From positions 33,663 to 97,662 of the forward strand of contig CAUYUJ010001738.1 of assembly GCA_963575745.1 (NCBI GenBank): a stretch of DNA of 64,000 nucleotides. The letters run 5' to 3'. Below the pieces are notes generated by a model. It saw nothing but the letters and a program-made list of their open reading frames with translations. It was not told where the DNA came from and did not search any database. Both the position numbers and the translations under genes were made by a program. Positions 29,629-40,732 of the stretch are shown piece after piece. Source of the DNA: Prorocentrum cordatum (Eukaryota; Sar; Dinophyceae; Prorocentrales; Prorocentraceae). How positions within the stretch are numbered: the stretch's first letter is position 1; each line of letters opens with the position of its first letter.

Positions 29629-30569
29629 AACCAAGTTCCGGCGCACTAGAGAGCTAGTTGGCAATCTCGCCGGAACTTTTGCTGACTCTTGCTGACTTTT
29701 GCTTAGTGAAATTTATTCCTCAGAATTTGCACATTCGTTTGAGCTCTAGCATTTCTTTCGTGATATTCGATCTTATTTTCGCGCGTCATCTTGATCTCAG
29801 CTCGATCGGATGAATATTACTATCGAAAAGCACTGTGGCGGGATCAGCCGTTTTGAGTCATCTTGATACGCGCTGTCGATGTATGGACTTAAGTCGAGAT
29901 CCTGGACAGCTACAGAGCTTATAATCACAGAAATCGATTGGAAATCATCGGGCGCGTTCGTCTGTTCCATCCAGAGGTCTGAACTGGGGTTCGCAAAACT
30001 ATTTGTATTATTCGAGTCATCTTGAGAGATGCTGTCGGTTTTCTGCACTTAACTCGGGCTGGGGGGGCTACAGGGCTCGTCCTCACAGGAATCGATTCAG
30101 AGACATCAGGCGCGTCCACTTGCCATATCCAGAGCTCAGGGCGATAAGCTCTGAGGCTGCGGGGCTGATAATCACTGGACTCGCTTCGGAGACACCAGTC
30201 GCGTCCGCCTGTCGCATTCAGAGCTCTGAACTCGATCTGCTGCTCAAGCTAGATACGCGAAACTATCCGTATTGTTTGTGTCTTTAGAGATGCTCTCGGT
30301 TTTCTGCCCTTAACTCGGGCTGTAAGGGGTCTGCAGGGCTAGTAATCACAGGAATCGATTCAGAGACATTAGGCGGGTCTGCCTGTTGCATTCAGAGGTC
30401 TGAGCTCGGTTTGATACTCGAGGTAGATTCGCGAAACGTGCTGTTCGGCTATTGCTTGGAGAGGGCTGAAATCGCTTAGGTCTGAAATTTATTTGACATT
30501 ATATATGGTTAGGAAGCTCTACGAGTCTCCGGCGGTAAGAACGGTTGACGGTTTACCGCCGGCGCCCAG
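29629..30569 (+). repeat. Family A copy, 5' part missing
   Basis: Starts at the right copy of the LINE target (AACCAAGTTCCGGCGC). The leader is diverged (TTGCTGACTCTTGCTGAC duplication), followed by about four diverged monomers and the cassette 30512-30569. Confidence 0.7.
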
Positions 30570-30584
30570 TTGGACGCTACCAAG
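30570..30584 (+). repeat. Fragment of the GCTACCAAG module
   Basis: TTGGACGCTACCAAG between one cassette end and the start of the next element. It probably belongs to the host that resumes at 31701. Confidence 0.5.
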
Positions 30585-31700
30585 TAACTCGTAGAGCTTA
30601 GCAAGTTATTGTTGGAAGCTTAAGAGTAATTCCGGGGTGCTGGAGAGCTAGTTGGCAAGAAAAATCTCGATGGACCTTTTGCTGACTTTTGGTCGGTTGA
30701 AAATTTTGTTCTCGAAATTCACAATTCGTTTGAGCTCTAGTATTTTTTCCCATGATATTGGATCTTATTCCCGCTCGCCATCTTAATCTCAGCTCGATCG
30801 GGTACGTTTTACTGCCAAAAAGCAGACAGGCGGGATCGGCCGTTTCAAGTCATCTTGACAAGCAATGACGGTTTTCTGAAGATAAGTCGAGCTTCAGGAC
30901 AGCTACAGAGCTGATGAGCACAGCTAATTCGCCTCTTGAACCCAGAGGTCTGAACTCGGTCTGCTAGCCGAGCTAGGTCCGCAAACCTATTCGTATTTTT
31001 CGAGTGACCTTGACAGATGCTCTCGGTTTTCTGTACTTAACTCGAGCTACTGGACAGCTACAGAGCTGATACGTACAGAAATCGATTCAGAATGATCAGT
31101 GGCCGTTGTCTGTTGAATCCAGAGCTCTGCGCTCGGTCTGCTGCCGATCTAGAATCGCGAAACTATTCGTATTGTTCGAGTGATCTTGAGAGATGCTGTC
31201 GGTTCTCTGCACTTGACTTGGGCTGTAGGGGGGCTGCATGGCTGGTAATTCCTGGAATCGACTCGAAGACATCAGGCGCGTCCGCCTGTCGAATCCAGAG
31301 CTCCGAACTCTGTCTGCTGCCCGAACTAGGTCTGGAAAACTATTCGTATTGTTCGAGTCATCCTGAGAAGTTCTGAGGGTTTCCTGCACTTAACTCGGGC
31401 TGTAGGGGGGGGCTGCAGGGCTGGTCATCACAGGAATCGATTCAGAGACATCAGACGCGTCCGCCTGTCGCATGCAGAGGTCTGAAGTCGGTCTGATACT
31501 ATTCGTATTGTTCGAGTCATCTTGAGAGGTGCTGTCGATTTACGTTACTCGGGCTAAAGGAGAGCTAGAGCTCGTACAGAAGAAAATCCAGAAGCATCTG
31601 AAACATTTTTTTCTGTATTTTTTCGACATTATATGTTGTCAGGAAGCTCTACGAGTCCCCCGGCGGTAACCAAGGTTGACGGTTTACCGCCGGCGCCCAG
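30585..31700 (+). mobile_element. Family A element, complete
   Basis: Starts TAACTCGTAGAGC and ends CCCAG, 1116 bp. It lacks part of the GCTTCCC leader arm and has a shortened last monomer near 31490. Its flanks (ACCAAG and TAGCAGCGCC) are not repeats seen elsewhere, so the empty site cannot be verified here. Confidence 0.7.
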
Positions 31701-31723
31701 TAGCAGCGCCTGAGGAGCCGGCA
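31701..31723 (+). other. Short non-repeat segment
   Basis: TAGCAGCGCCTGAGG and a few further bases, unlike any other part of the array. Possibly a remnant of the original host DNA. Confidence 0.4.
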
Positions 31724-33783
31724 TAACTCGTAGAGCTTCCCTTAGCTAGTTGCTGGAAGCTTAAGAGTAATTCCGGCGCGCTGGAGAGCTAGTTGGCAAG
31801 AAAAATGACTCGTAGAGCTTCCCTAAGCTAGCAGCTGGAAGCTTAAGAGTAATTCGGACGCGCTGGAGAGCTAGTTGGCAAGAAAAATCTCGACGGAACT
31901 TTTGGTGACTTTTGGTCGGTTGAAAATATTGTTCTCGAAATTCAACCATTCGTTAGAGCTCTAGTATTTTTTCCCGTGATATTCGATCTTATTCCCGCTC
32001 GCCATCTTGATCTCAGCTCGATCGGGTGAATATTACTATCGAAAAGCACTGTGGCGGGATCGGCCGTTCTGAGTCATTTTGATACGAGCTGACGGTTTTC
32101 TGAACATAACTCGAGCTTTAGGACAGCTACAGAGCTGGTAAGCACAGCTAATCGATGTGGAATGATTAGGCGCGTTCGCCTGTTGAATCCAGAGGTCTGA
32201 ACTCGGTCTATTAGCCGAGCTAGGTCCGCAAACCTATTCGTATTATTCGAGTCATCTTGAGAAACTCTCGGTTTTCTGAACTTAACTCGAGCTGTAGGAC
32301 AGCTACAGGGCTGATATTTACAGAAATCGATTCAGAATCATCAGTTGCGTTTGTCTGTCGAATCCAGAGCTCTGAACTCGGTTTGCTGCCCGATCTAGAA
32401 TCGCGAAACTATTTGTATTGGTCGAGTCATCTTGAGAAGTGCTCTCGGTTTTCTTCAGTCATCTCGCGCTGAAGGGGATTACGGGCTGGTGGTCACAGGA
32501 ATCGATCAGAAGACATCAGGCGCGTCCGCCTGTCGAATCCAGAGCTCGGAACTCGGTCTGCTGCCCGAATTAGCTCTGCGAAACTACTGTATTGTTTGAG
32601 TCAAACTGAGAGGTGCTGTCGGTTTTCTGCACTCAACTCGGGCTGTAGGAGGGCTGCAGGGCTGGTAATCACAGGAGTCGATTCGCAGACATCAGACGCG
32701 GCCGCCTGTCGCATTCGGTTGGAATGTCGGTCGGTGCTGTCGGTTTTCTCAACATAAGTCGAGCTAGGAAGCTCTACGAGTCTCCCGGCGGTAACCAAGG
32801 TTGACGGTTTACCGCCGGCGCCCAGTCTCGACGGAACTTTTGGTGACTTTTGCTCGGTTGAAATTTTTTTCTCGAAATTCAACCATTCGTTAGAGCTCTG
32901 GTATTTTTTCCCGTGATATTCGATCTTATTGCCGCTCGCCATCTTGATCTCAGCTCGATCGGGTGAATATTATTATCGAAAAGCACTGTGGCGGGATCGG
33001 CCGTTTTGAGTTATCTTGATATGCGCTGACGGTTTTCTGAGCATAACTCGAGCTTTAGGACAGCTACAGAGCTGGTCAGCACAGCTAATCGATATAGAAT
33101 GACTAGGCGCGTTCGCCTGTTGAATCTAGAGATCTGAACTCGGTCTGTTAGCCGAGCTAGGTCCGCAAACCTATTCGTATTATTCGAGTTATCTTGTCAA
33201 GAACTCTCGGTTTTCTGTACTCAACTCGAGCTGTAGGACAGCTGCAGAGCTGATATTTACAGAAACCGATTCAGAATCATCAGTTGCGTTTGTCTGTCGA
33301 ATCCAGAGCTCTGAACTCGGTCTGCTGCCCGATCTAGAATCGCGAAACGTATTGGTGGAGTCATCTTGAGAAGTGCTCTCGGTTTTCTTCACTCAACTCG
33401 CTCTGAGGGGGCTACAGTGCTGGTGGTCACAGGAATCGATTTAAAGACATCAGGCGCGTCCGCCTCTCGAATCCAGAGCTCGGAACTCGGTCTACTGCCC
33501 GAATTAGGTCTGCGAAAGTATTGTATTGTTCGACTCATCCAGAGAGGTGTTGTCGGTTTTCTGCACTTAACTCGGGCTGTAGGGGGGCTGCAGGGCTGGC
33601 AATGACAGGAGTCGATTCGCAGACATCAGACGCGTCCGCCTGTCGCATTGAGAGGTTAAAAAATATTCACTATGAGTCGGAATGTTGGTAGGTGCTGTCG
33701 GTTTTCTCAACTTAAGTCGAGCTAGGAAGCTCTACGAGTCTCCCGGCGGTAACCAAGGTTGACGGTTTACCGCCGGCGCCCAG
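31724..33783 (+). mobile_element. Family A element, itself interrupted by 31806-32825
   Basis: The left part 31724-31805 starts TAACTCGTAGAGC and ends GGCAAGAAAAA; the right part resumes at 32826 with TCTCGACGGAAC exactly as in intact leaders. Four monomers and the cassette 33725-33783. Confidence 0.8.
31806..32825 (+). mobile_element. Family A element, complete, nested
   Basis: 1020 bp, starting TGACTCGTAGAGC and ending CCCAG. The leader hairpin has the variant loop CTAAGCTAGCA. Four monomers, the last shortened. Confidence 0.8.
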
Positions 33784-34959
33784 TAATTCCGGCGCGCTGG
33801 AGAGCTAGTTGGCAAGAAAAATCTCGACGGAACTTTTGGTGACTTTTGCTCGGTTGAAAATTTTGTTCTCGAAATTCAACCATTCGTTAGAGCTCTGGTA
33901 TTTTTTCCCGTGATATTCGATCTTATTGCCGCTCGCCATCTTGATTTCAGCTCGATCGGGTGAATATTACTATCGAAAAGCACTGTGGCGGGATCGGCCG
34001 TTTCGAATCATCTTGATACGCTCTGACGGTTTTCTGAACATAACTCGAGCTTTAGGACAGCTACAGAGCTGGTAAGCACAGCTAATCGATGTAGAGTGAT
34101 TAGGCGCGTTCGCCTGTTGATCCAGAGGTCTGAACTCGGTCTGTTAGCCGAGCTAGGTCCGCAAATCTATTCGCTTTATTCGAGTCATCTTGACAGGAAC
34201 TCTCGGTTTTCTGTACTTAACTCGAGCTGTAGTACAGCTACAGAGCTGATATTTACAGAAACCGATTGAGAATCATCAGTTGCGTTTCTCAGTTGAACCT
34301 AGAACTCTGAACTCGGTCTGCTGCCCGATCTAGAATCGCGAAATTATTCGTAGTGGTCGAGTCATCTTGAGAAGTGCTCTCGGTTTTCTTCACTCAACTC
34401 GCGCTGAGGGGGGGCTACAGTGCTTGTTGTCACAGGAATCGATTCGAAGACATGAGGCGCGTCTGCCTGTCGAACCCAGAGCTCTGAACTGTCTGCTGCC
34501 CGATCTATAATCGCGAAAATATTCGTATTGGTCGAGTCATCTTGAGAAGTGCTCTTGGTTTTCTTCACTCAACTCGCGCTGAGGGGGGCTACAGTGCTTG
34601 TTGTCACAGGAATCGATTTGAAACATCAGGCGCGTCCGCCTGTCGAATCCAGAGCTCGGAACTCGGTCTGCTGCTCGAATCAGGTCTGCGAAACTCTTGT
34701 ATTGTTCGAGTCATCCTGAGAGGTGCTGTCGGTTTTCTGCGCTTAACTCGGGCTGTAGGGGGGCTGCAGGGCTGGTAATGACAGGAGTCGATTCGCAGAC
34801 ATCAGACGCGTCCGCCTGTCGCATTCAGAGGTCAAAAAATATTCACTATGAGTCGGAATGTTGGTAGGTGCTGTCGGTTTTCTCAACTCAAGTCGAGCTA
34901 GGAAGCTCTACGAGTCTTCCGGCGGTAACCAAGGTTGACGGTTTACCGCCGGCGCCCAG
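33784..34959 (+). repeat. Family A copy, 5' part missing
   Basis: Starts TAATTCCGGCGCGC. It has five monomers, two of them nearly identical neighbours (34360-34740), and the cassette 34901-34959. Confidence 0.75.
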
Positions 34960-35118
34960 TCTCCGCGCACGTCTAAGACGTGCACCTGACCGTGCGCAGA
35001 GAGCGTGTGGAGCAGAGGCGAGCACAGCGCGACGCCGGGGGGACGACCCAGGTCGTTTTCGCGACAAGATCGCGCCTCTCTGGCTTGGCTATCCGGGTTT
35101 TGGACAACAACAGGTTCC
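34960..35118 (+). other. Non-repetitive GC-rich segment in the array
   Basis: About 160 bp with no match elsewhere in the window. It holds an inverted pair ACGTCTAAGACGT near its start and ends CCGGGTTTTGGACAACAACAG, similar in form to the CCGGGTTTTGGACGCTACCA module. No convincing frame. Confidence 0.5.
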
Positions 35119-35585
35119 GGGGCGCTGGAGAGCTAGTTGACAAGAAAAATCTCGACGAACCTTTTGGTGACTTACCTCGTAGAGCTCTTCGGCATCGATG
35201 AGCTAGAGGAATTCCGGCGCGGGGTGGAGCTAGTTGGTCGACCCGGCCAGAAAGGACAAAGTGATAACTTTTGGGTGGTTTTGCAATTTTTTGAAAGATA
35301 TTTGACAATTCATTTTTAGAAAGCAGATTTTTCGCACCTGTAAACGATTATGAGGGCCTCTCTGTCTTAGTATGAGCTTCGTAGGCGGACTTTTACTATC
35401 AAAACACTTGGAGCAACCATCTTCATGTCGACACGAAAAAGTCAATTTTTACCCTTTTCGAGAAATGCTTCCAGAAGCTCTCTCTTTCGACTCTGAGCAC
35501 TCTTACGCGTGAAAGGAGCTCTACGAGGTTTCCGGCAGTGACCAGGTTGACGGTTCACCGCCGGCGCCATTTGGTCGGTTGAAAA
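35119..35585 (+). repeat. Family A leader interrupted by the B element 35173-35569
   Basis: The left part ends CTTTTGGTGACT; it resumes at 35570 with TTTGGTCGGTTGAAAA, then is interrupted again at 35586. Confidence 0.75.
35173..35569 (+). mobile_element. Family B element, complete
   Basis: 397 bp. It starts TACCTCGTAGAGCTC, followed by GGCATCGATGAGCTAGAGG (local hairpin). The interior starts TTGGTCGACCCGGCC and the B cassette (35515) ends GGCGCCA. No coding sequence. Removing it restores GGTGACT-TTTGGTCGG. Confidence 0.8.
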
Positions 35586-35872
35586 TACCTCGTAGAGCTC
35601 TTCGGCATCGATGAGCTAGAGGAATTCCGGCGCGGGGCGGAGCTAGTAACTCGTAGAGCTTCCCTTAGCTAGTTGCTGGACTGGAGAGCTAGTTGACAAG
35701 AAAAATCTCGACGAACCTTTTGGTGACTTTTGGTCGGTTGAAAATACCTCGTAGAGCTCTTCGGCATCGATGAGCTAGAGGAATTCCGGCGCGGGGCGGA
35801 GCTAGTGACTCGTAGAACTTATCTGAGCTAGCAGCTGGAAGCTTGAGTAATTCGGACGCGCTGGAGAGGTAG
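35586..35872 (+). repeat. Stack of interrupted left ends
   Basis: In order: a B leader (35586-35646), an A leader with an internal deletion (35647-35744), a B leader (35745-35805) and an A leader (35806-35872). Each ends CTAG, GTAG or GAAAA just before the T that starts the next. These are the left pieces of elements whose right parts lie further along (36272, 38478, 40733). Confidence 0.75.
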
Positions 35873-37254
35873 TACCTCGTAGAGCTCTTCGTCATCGATG
35901 AGCTAGAGGAATTCCGGCGCGGGGTGGAGCTAGTTGGCCGACCCGGCCAGAAAGGACAATGTGACAACTTTTGGGTGGTTTTGCGATTTTTTGAAAGATA
36001 TTTGACAATTCATTTTGAGAAAGCAGATTTTTCGCACCTGTAAACGACTATGAGGGCCTCTCTGTCTTAGTATGAGCTCTGTAGGCGCACTGTTACTATT
36101 AAAACACTTGGAGGAACCATCTTCACGTCGACACGAAAAAAAAACATTTTTCTCTTTTTCGAGAAATGCTTCCAGAAGCTCTCTCTTTCGACTCCGAGCA
36201 CTCTTACGCGTGAAATGAGCTCTACGAGGTCCCCGGCGGTGATCAGGTTGACGGTTCACCGCCGGCGCCAGTTGGCTCGAAAAATCTCGACGGAACTTTT
36301 GTTGACTTTTGCTCGGTTGAAAATTATATTATGTTCTCAAAATTTGACAATTCGTTAGAGCTCTAGAATTTTTTCACGTGATATTCGATCTTGTTCCCGC
36401 TCGCTATCTTGATCTCAGCTCGATCGGGTGAATATTACTATCGAAAAGCACTGTGGCGGGATCGGCCGTTTTGAGTCATCTTGATATGCGCTGACGGTTT
36501 TCTGAACATAACTCGAGCTGTAGGACAGCTAAAGAGCTGGTAAGCACAGCTAATCGATGTAGAATAATTAGGCGCGTTCGCCTGTTGAATCCAGAGGTCT
36601 GAACTCGGTCTGTTAGCCGAGCTAGGCCCGCAAACCTATTCGTACTGTTCGAGTCATCTTGACAGGAACTCTCGGTCTTCTGTACTTAACTCGAGCTGCA
36701 GGCCAGCTACAGAGCTGATATTTACAGAAACTGATTCAGAATCATCAGTTGCGTTTGTCTGTCGAATGCAGAGCTCTGAACTCGGTCTGCTGCCCGATCT
36801 AGAATCGCGCAACTATTCGTATTGGTCGGGTCATCTCGAGAAGTGCTCTCAGTTTTGTTCACTCAACTCGCGCTGAGGGGGGCTACAGTGCTGGTGGTCA
36901 CAGGAATCGATTTGAAGACATCAGGCGCGTCCGCCTGTCGAATCCAGAGCTCGGAACTCGGTCTGCTGCCCGAATTAGGTCTGCGAAACTACTGTATTGT
37001 TCGAGTCATCCTGAGAGGTGCTGTCGGTTTTCTGCGCTTTAACTCGGGCTGTACAGGGCTGCAGGGCTGATAATGACAGGAGTCGATTGGCAGACATCAG
37101 ACGCGTCCGCCTGTCGCATTCAGAGGTCAAAACATTTTCACTATGAGTCGGAATGTTGGTAGGTGCTGTCGGTTTTCTCAACTTAAGTCGAGCTAGGAAG
37201 CTCTACGAGTCTCCCGGCGGTAACCAAGGTTGACGGTTTACCGCCGGCGCCCAG
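35806..37254 (+). mobile_element. Family A element interrupted by the B element 35873-36271
   Basis: Starts TGACTCGTAGAAC and ends CCCAG. After the nested B element the leader resumes with TTGGCTCGAAAAATC. Four monomers, tail of the TTCACTATGAGTC type, cassette 37196-37254. Confidence 0.8.
35873..36271 (+). mobile_element. Family B element, complete
   Basis: 399 bp, starting TACCTCGTAGAGCTC and ending GGCGCCAG, very similar to 35173-35569. Target GAGAGGTAG-TTGGCTCG. Confidence 0.8.
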
Positions 37255-38477
37255 TAACTCGTAGAGCTTCCTTAGCTAGTTGCTGGAAGCTTAAGAGTAA
37301 TTCTGGGGCGCTGGAGAGCTAGTTGGCAAGAAAAATCTCGACGCACCTTTTGCTGACTTTTGGTCGGTTGAACATTTTGTTCTGGAAATTCAACAATTCG
37401 TTAGAGCTCTAGTATTTTTTCCGTGATATTCGATCTTATTCCCGCTCGCCATCTTGATCTCAGCTCGATCGGGTAAATATTTCTGCAAAAAAAAAACATC
37501 GCGGCAGGATCGGCTGTTTCGAGTCATCTTGACACGCGATCACGGTTATCTGAACATAACTCGAGCTTTAGGACAGCTACAGAGCTGGTAAGCACAGCTA
37601 ATCGATTCAGAATGATCAGGCGCGTTCGCCTATTGAATCTAGAGGGCTGAACTCGGTCTGCTAGCTGAGCTAGGTCCGCAAACCTATTCGTATTATTCGA
37701 GTCATCTTGACAGGCGCTCTCGATTTTCTGTACTTAACTCGAGCTGTAGGGCAGCTAGAGAGGTTATTCTGACAGAAATCGATTGCAAATCCTCAGGCGC
37801 GTTCGTCTGTTCCATCTAGAGGTCTGAACTCGGTCTGCTGCCCGAGCTAGGTTCGCGAAACTATTCGTATTGTTCGAGTCATTGAGAGGCTGTCAGTTTT
37901 CTGCACTTAGCTCGGGCTGTAGGGGGCTAGAGGGCTCGTGCTCAAAGGAATCGATTCAGAGACATCAGGCGCGTCCGCCTGCCAAATCCAGAGCTCAGAA
38001 CTCGGTGTGCTGCCCTGCTGCCCGAGCTAGGTCCGCGAAACTATTCGTATTGTTCGAGTCATCTTCAGAGGTGCAGTCGGTTTTCTGCACATAACTCGGG
38101 CAGTAAGGGGGCAGGGCTGTTAATCACAGGAACTGATTCAGAGACATCAGGCGCGTCCGCCTGTTGCATTTAGAGGTCTGAACTCGGTCTGATACTCGAG
38201 CTAGATTCGCGAAACTATTTGTATTGTTCGAGTTATCTTGAGAGGTGCTGTCGATTTACGCGCGTAACTCTGGCTGTAGGAGAGCTATGGGGCTCGTGCG
38301 CACAGGAAACGATCCAGAAGCATGAGGGGCGTTCGGCTGTTGCATCGAGAGGTCTGAAATCGCTTGGGCTGAAAAACTATTCGTTCTCTGCTAATTCTTT
38401 GGAGATGGTATGTGACAAGGAAGCTCTACGAGTCTCCCGGCGGTAACCAAGGTTGACGGTTTACCGCCGGCGCCCAG
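37255..38477 (+). mobile_element. Family A element, complete, five-monomer form
   Basis: 1223 bp, placed directly after the previous element at the same site. After both, the B host resumes at 38478 with TTGGCCGACCCGGCC, completing GGAGCTAG-TTGGCCGACC. It contains a run of A in the leader (37487 region). Confidence 0.8.
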
Positions 38478-38705
38478 TTGGCCGACCCGGCCAGAAAGGA
38501 CAAAGTGATAACTTTTGCGTGGCTTTGCAAAAAATTGAAAGATACACCTCGTAGAGCTCTTCGGCATCGATGAGCTAGAGGAATTCTAGACGCTTCGCGT
38601 ATCCCCACCAGCCCGTCCAGAAATGAGTCCCAGGGGAGTGGAGGTTATGAGGGAAGCGGGGGAGCATGCAGAAGAACAAAGGGCGGGGTGAGCCGCCATA
38701 TACCC

Positions 38706-38957
38706 CAAGAGGGGGAGGATGTAGGAGGAGCCGTCGTCGTCGGAGTAGGAGGAGGAAGAGGAGGAGCAGGAGGAGGAGCAGGATGAGGAGGAGGAGGAAT
38801 ATAAGGAGGAGGAGATGGAGGTCTGCGAGGACGAGGAGGACGAGAAGGAGGAAAAGGAGAAGGAGGAGGAGGAGGAGGAGGAGAGAGGGGGAGGGGGAGG
38901 AGGGAGGAGGAAGAAAAAGAGGAGGAGGAGGAGGAGGAGGAGGAGGAGGAGGAGGGG
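38706..38957 (+). repeat. Polypurine GGA/GAG tract
   Basis: About 250 bp of nearly pure purine with short pyrimidine interruptions, mostly GGA and GGAG units. Such tracts can form triplex DNA. Confidence 0.85.
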
Positions 38958-39975
38958 GATGAGGACAATTGCGAGCTTGGGGGCCTCTTGGGCCGTCCTT
39001 GGGGCCTCTTGGCGGTCCCGGGGGCCTCTTGCGTATCTCGGGGAGCCTCTTGTGGCCTCTTGGGGGTCTCTTGGGGGCCTCTTGGAGGCCTCTTGGGGGC
39101 CTCTTGGGGCCTCTTGGGGCCCTCTTGGGGCGCTCTTGGGGCGCTCTTGGGAGCCTTCGAGGCGCTCTTGGGGCCATCTTGGAGGAGATCTATCAAAGAA
39201 GGGGGGGTCCCCAATTAGCGCTGCCCCTCTAGAGTGCCTCGAGTCGCCTCTTGGGCCCCCCCAAGAGGCCAACGTCCTATCAAAACCTAAGTAAAATCAA
39301 TGTTTTTTTTGTTTTCTCGCCCTTTCGCTCTCGGGCCCGTCTTGGGGGCCTCTTGGGCCTCTTGGGGGTCTCTTGGGAGCCTTTTGGAGGCCTCTTGGGC
39401 GCCTCTTGGGGCCTCTTGGGGCGCTCTCGGGGCGCTCTTGGGGCGCTCTTGGGAGCCTTCGGGGCGCTCTTGGGGCCATCTTGCAGGAGATCGATCAGAG
39501 AAGAGGGGGTCCCCAATTAGCGTTGCCCCTCTAGAGTGCCTCGAGTCGCCTCTTGGGCCCCCCAAGAGGCCAAAATCCTTCCAAAACCTAGGTAAAATCA
39601 ATGTTTTCTGTTTTCTCGCCTTTTCGCTCTTGGAGCCGTCCTGGGCCATCTTGGACTCTCTTGAGGCCTCTTGGGGGTCTCTTGGCAACGTCTTGGAGGC
39701 TTCTTGGGGGCCTCTTGGGGTCTCTTGGGGTCCTCCTGAGGCGCTCTTGGGGCGCTCTTGGGAGCCTTCGGGGCGCTCTTGGGGCCATCTTGGAGGAGAT
39801 CTATCAAAGAAGGGGGGGTTGCTTATTAGCCCCGCCCCTCCAGAGTGCCTCGAGTCGCCTCTTGGGCCCCCCCGAGATGCCAAAATCCTTCCAACACCTA
39901 GGTAAAATCAATGTTTTGTGTTTTCTCGCCTGTTCGCTCTTGGAGCTGTCTTGGGCCATCTTGGACGCTCCGACA
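38958..39975 (+). repeat. About 300-bp tandem repeats built from a CCTCTTGGGG minisatellite
   Basis: Three full repeats and a partial fourth, marked by CCTAGGTAAAATCAATG (39284, 39586, 39896). Within each, CTTGGGG(G)GCCT units repeat about ten times and are followed by GGAGATCTATCAAAGAAG and a GC-rich spacer. Dense G runs on the + strand. Confidence 0.85.
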
Positions 39976-40015
39976 CCTCGCGACCGGCCCCGTCCAGGTC
40001 AGTGGGGAGGGGTAA

Positions 40016-40037
40016 GGGGAGGGGTAAACCCCTCCCC
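40016..40037 (+). repeat. Perfect 10-bp inverted repeat, 2-base loop
   Basis: GGGGAGGGGT-AA-ACCCCTCCCC, in the 3' part of the 1.5-kb insertion. A further GGGGAGGGGT precedes it at 40004, so alternative pairing is possible. Confidence 0.9.
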
Positions 40038-40732
40038 GAAGGGGAAGAAGGGGGTTGGCAGAGGAAACTCCCTAGACCACCTACGCCCTAAAGGGCTGGT
40101 GGGATTCCGGCGCGGGGTGGAGCTAGTGGTCGACCCGACCAGAGAAGAAGATGTGATAACTTTTGGCCGGTTTAGCTAAGATTTGAAAGATATTTGACAA
40201 TTCATTTTGAGAAAGCAGATTTTTACTCCGAGCATTGGGATATAAACTTTGTTTCCTGAGCATCTGAGCTCTCTAGAGCCAGATTTAGTATTAGTTGACT
40301 TGGAGGAACCGACGTTTGACAAAAACAGAAAAATGTGATTTTTCGAGTTTCTCAGGTCTTGCCCTGGGCGCTTCCTTCATGCTTACTGAGGAGCGCCGTG
40401 TGCGAGAAGAGCTCTGCGAGGGCGCCGGCGGTAACCTGGTTGACGGTTTACCGCCGGTTCCCATTTGACAATTCATTTCGAAAAAGCAGATTTTTCGCAT
40501 CTGTAGTGGGTTATGCCGCGTCCGCCGGAAAATTTCTCAGGCCCATAGGTGCAGTATTATTATCAAAACACTTGGAGGAACCGACTTTGGATGGAAACTG
40601 AAAAATCGTGATTTTGATTTTTACGGCTCTCGCTTGAGAAGCTTCCTTCATGTGTTTCGAGAAGCGCTGTGCAAGAAAAGAGCTCTACGAGGTGCCCGGC
40701 AGTAACCTGGTTGACGGTTTACCGCCGGTTCC

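Larger units (their letters stand above)
38587..40102 (+). mobile_element. 1.5-kb insertion with purine tract and G-rich tandem repeats
   Basis: It interrupts a B leader between GGAATTC and GGATTCCGGCG, so a short duplication of ATTC is possible. Parts: unique 5' segment (38587-38700), polypurine tract, three repeats of about 300 bp, and a 3' segment with a strong hairpin. Reverse-strand frames rich in Pro, Arg, Glu and Gln are by-products of the minisatellite. The origin is unknown; no transposase-like sequence is visible. Confidence 0.6.
38545..40463 (+). mobile_element. Family B/C element carrying a 1.5-kb foreign block
   Basis: Starts CACCTCGTAGAGCTC and ends with a C-type cassette (40409-40463). 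The leader is split at GAGGAATTC/CGGCGCGGGG by 38587-40102. The interior has the C sequence GGAGGAACCGACG. Confidence 0.7.
38478..40732 (+). repeat. Family B host copy interrupted by 38545-40463
   Basis: The left part ends TTGAAAGATA; it resumes at 40464 with TTTGACAATTCATTT, as in intact B copies. It closes with a C-type cassette (40680-40732, ending CCGGTTCC). Its leader is the B leader at 35745-35805. Confidence 0.75.

Noticed and set aside
38575-39883. Reverse-strand frames rich in Pro-Arg-Gly-Pro-Gln-Glu (up to 228 codons)
   Set aside because: They are the complement of the CCTCTTGGGG minisatellite and the GGA tract. Several phases are open at once, as expected from low complexity.
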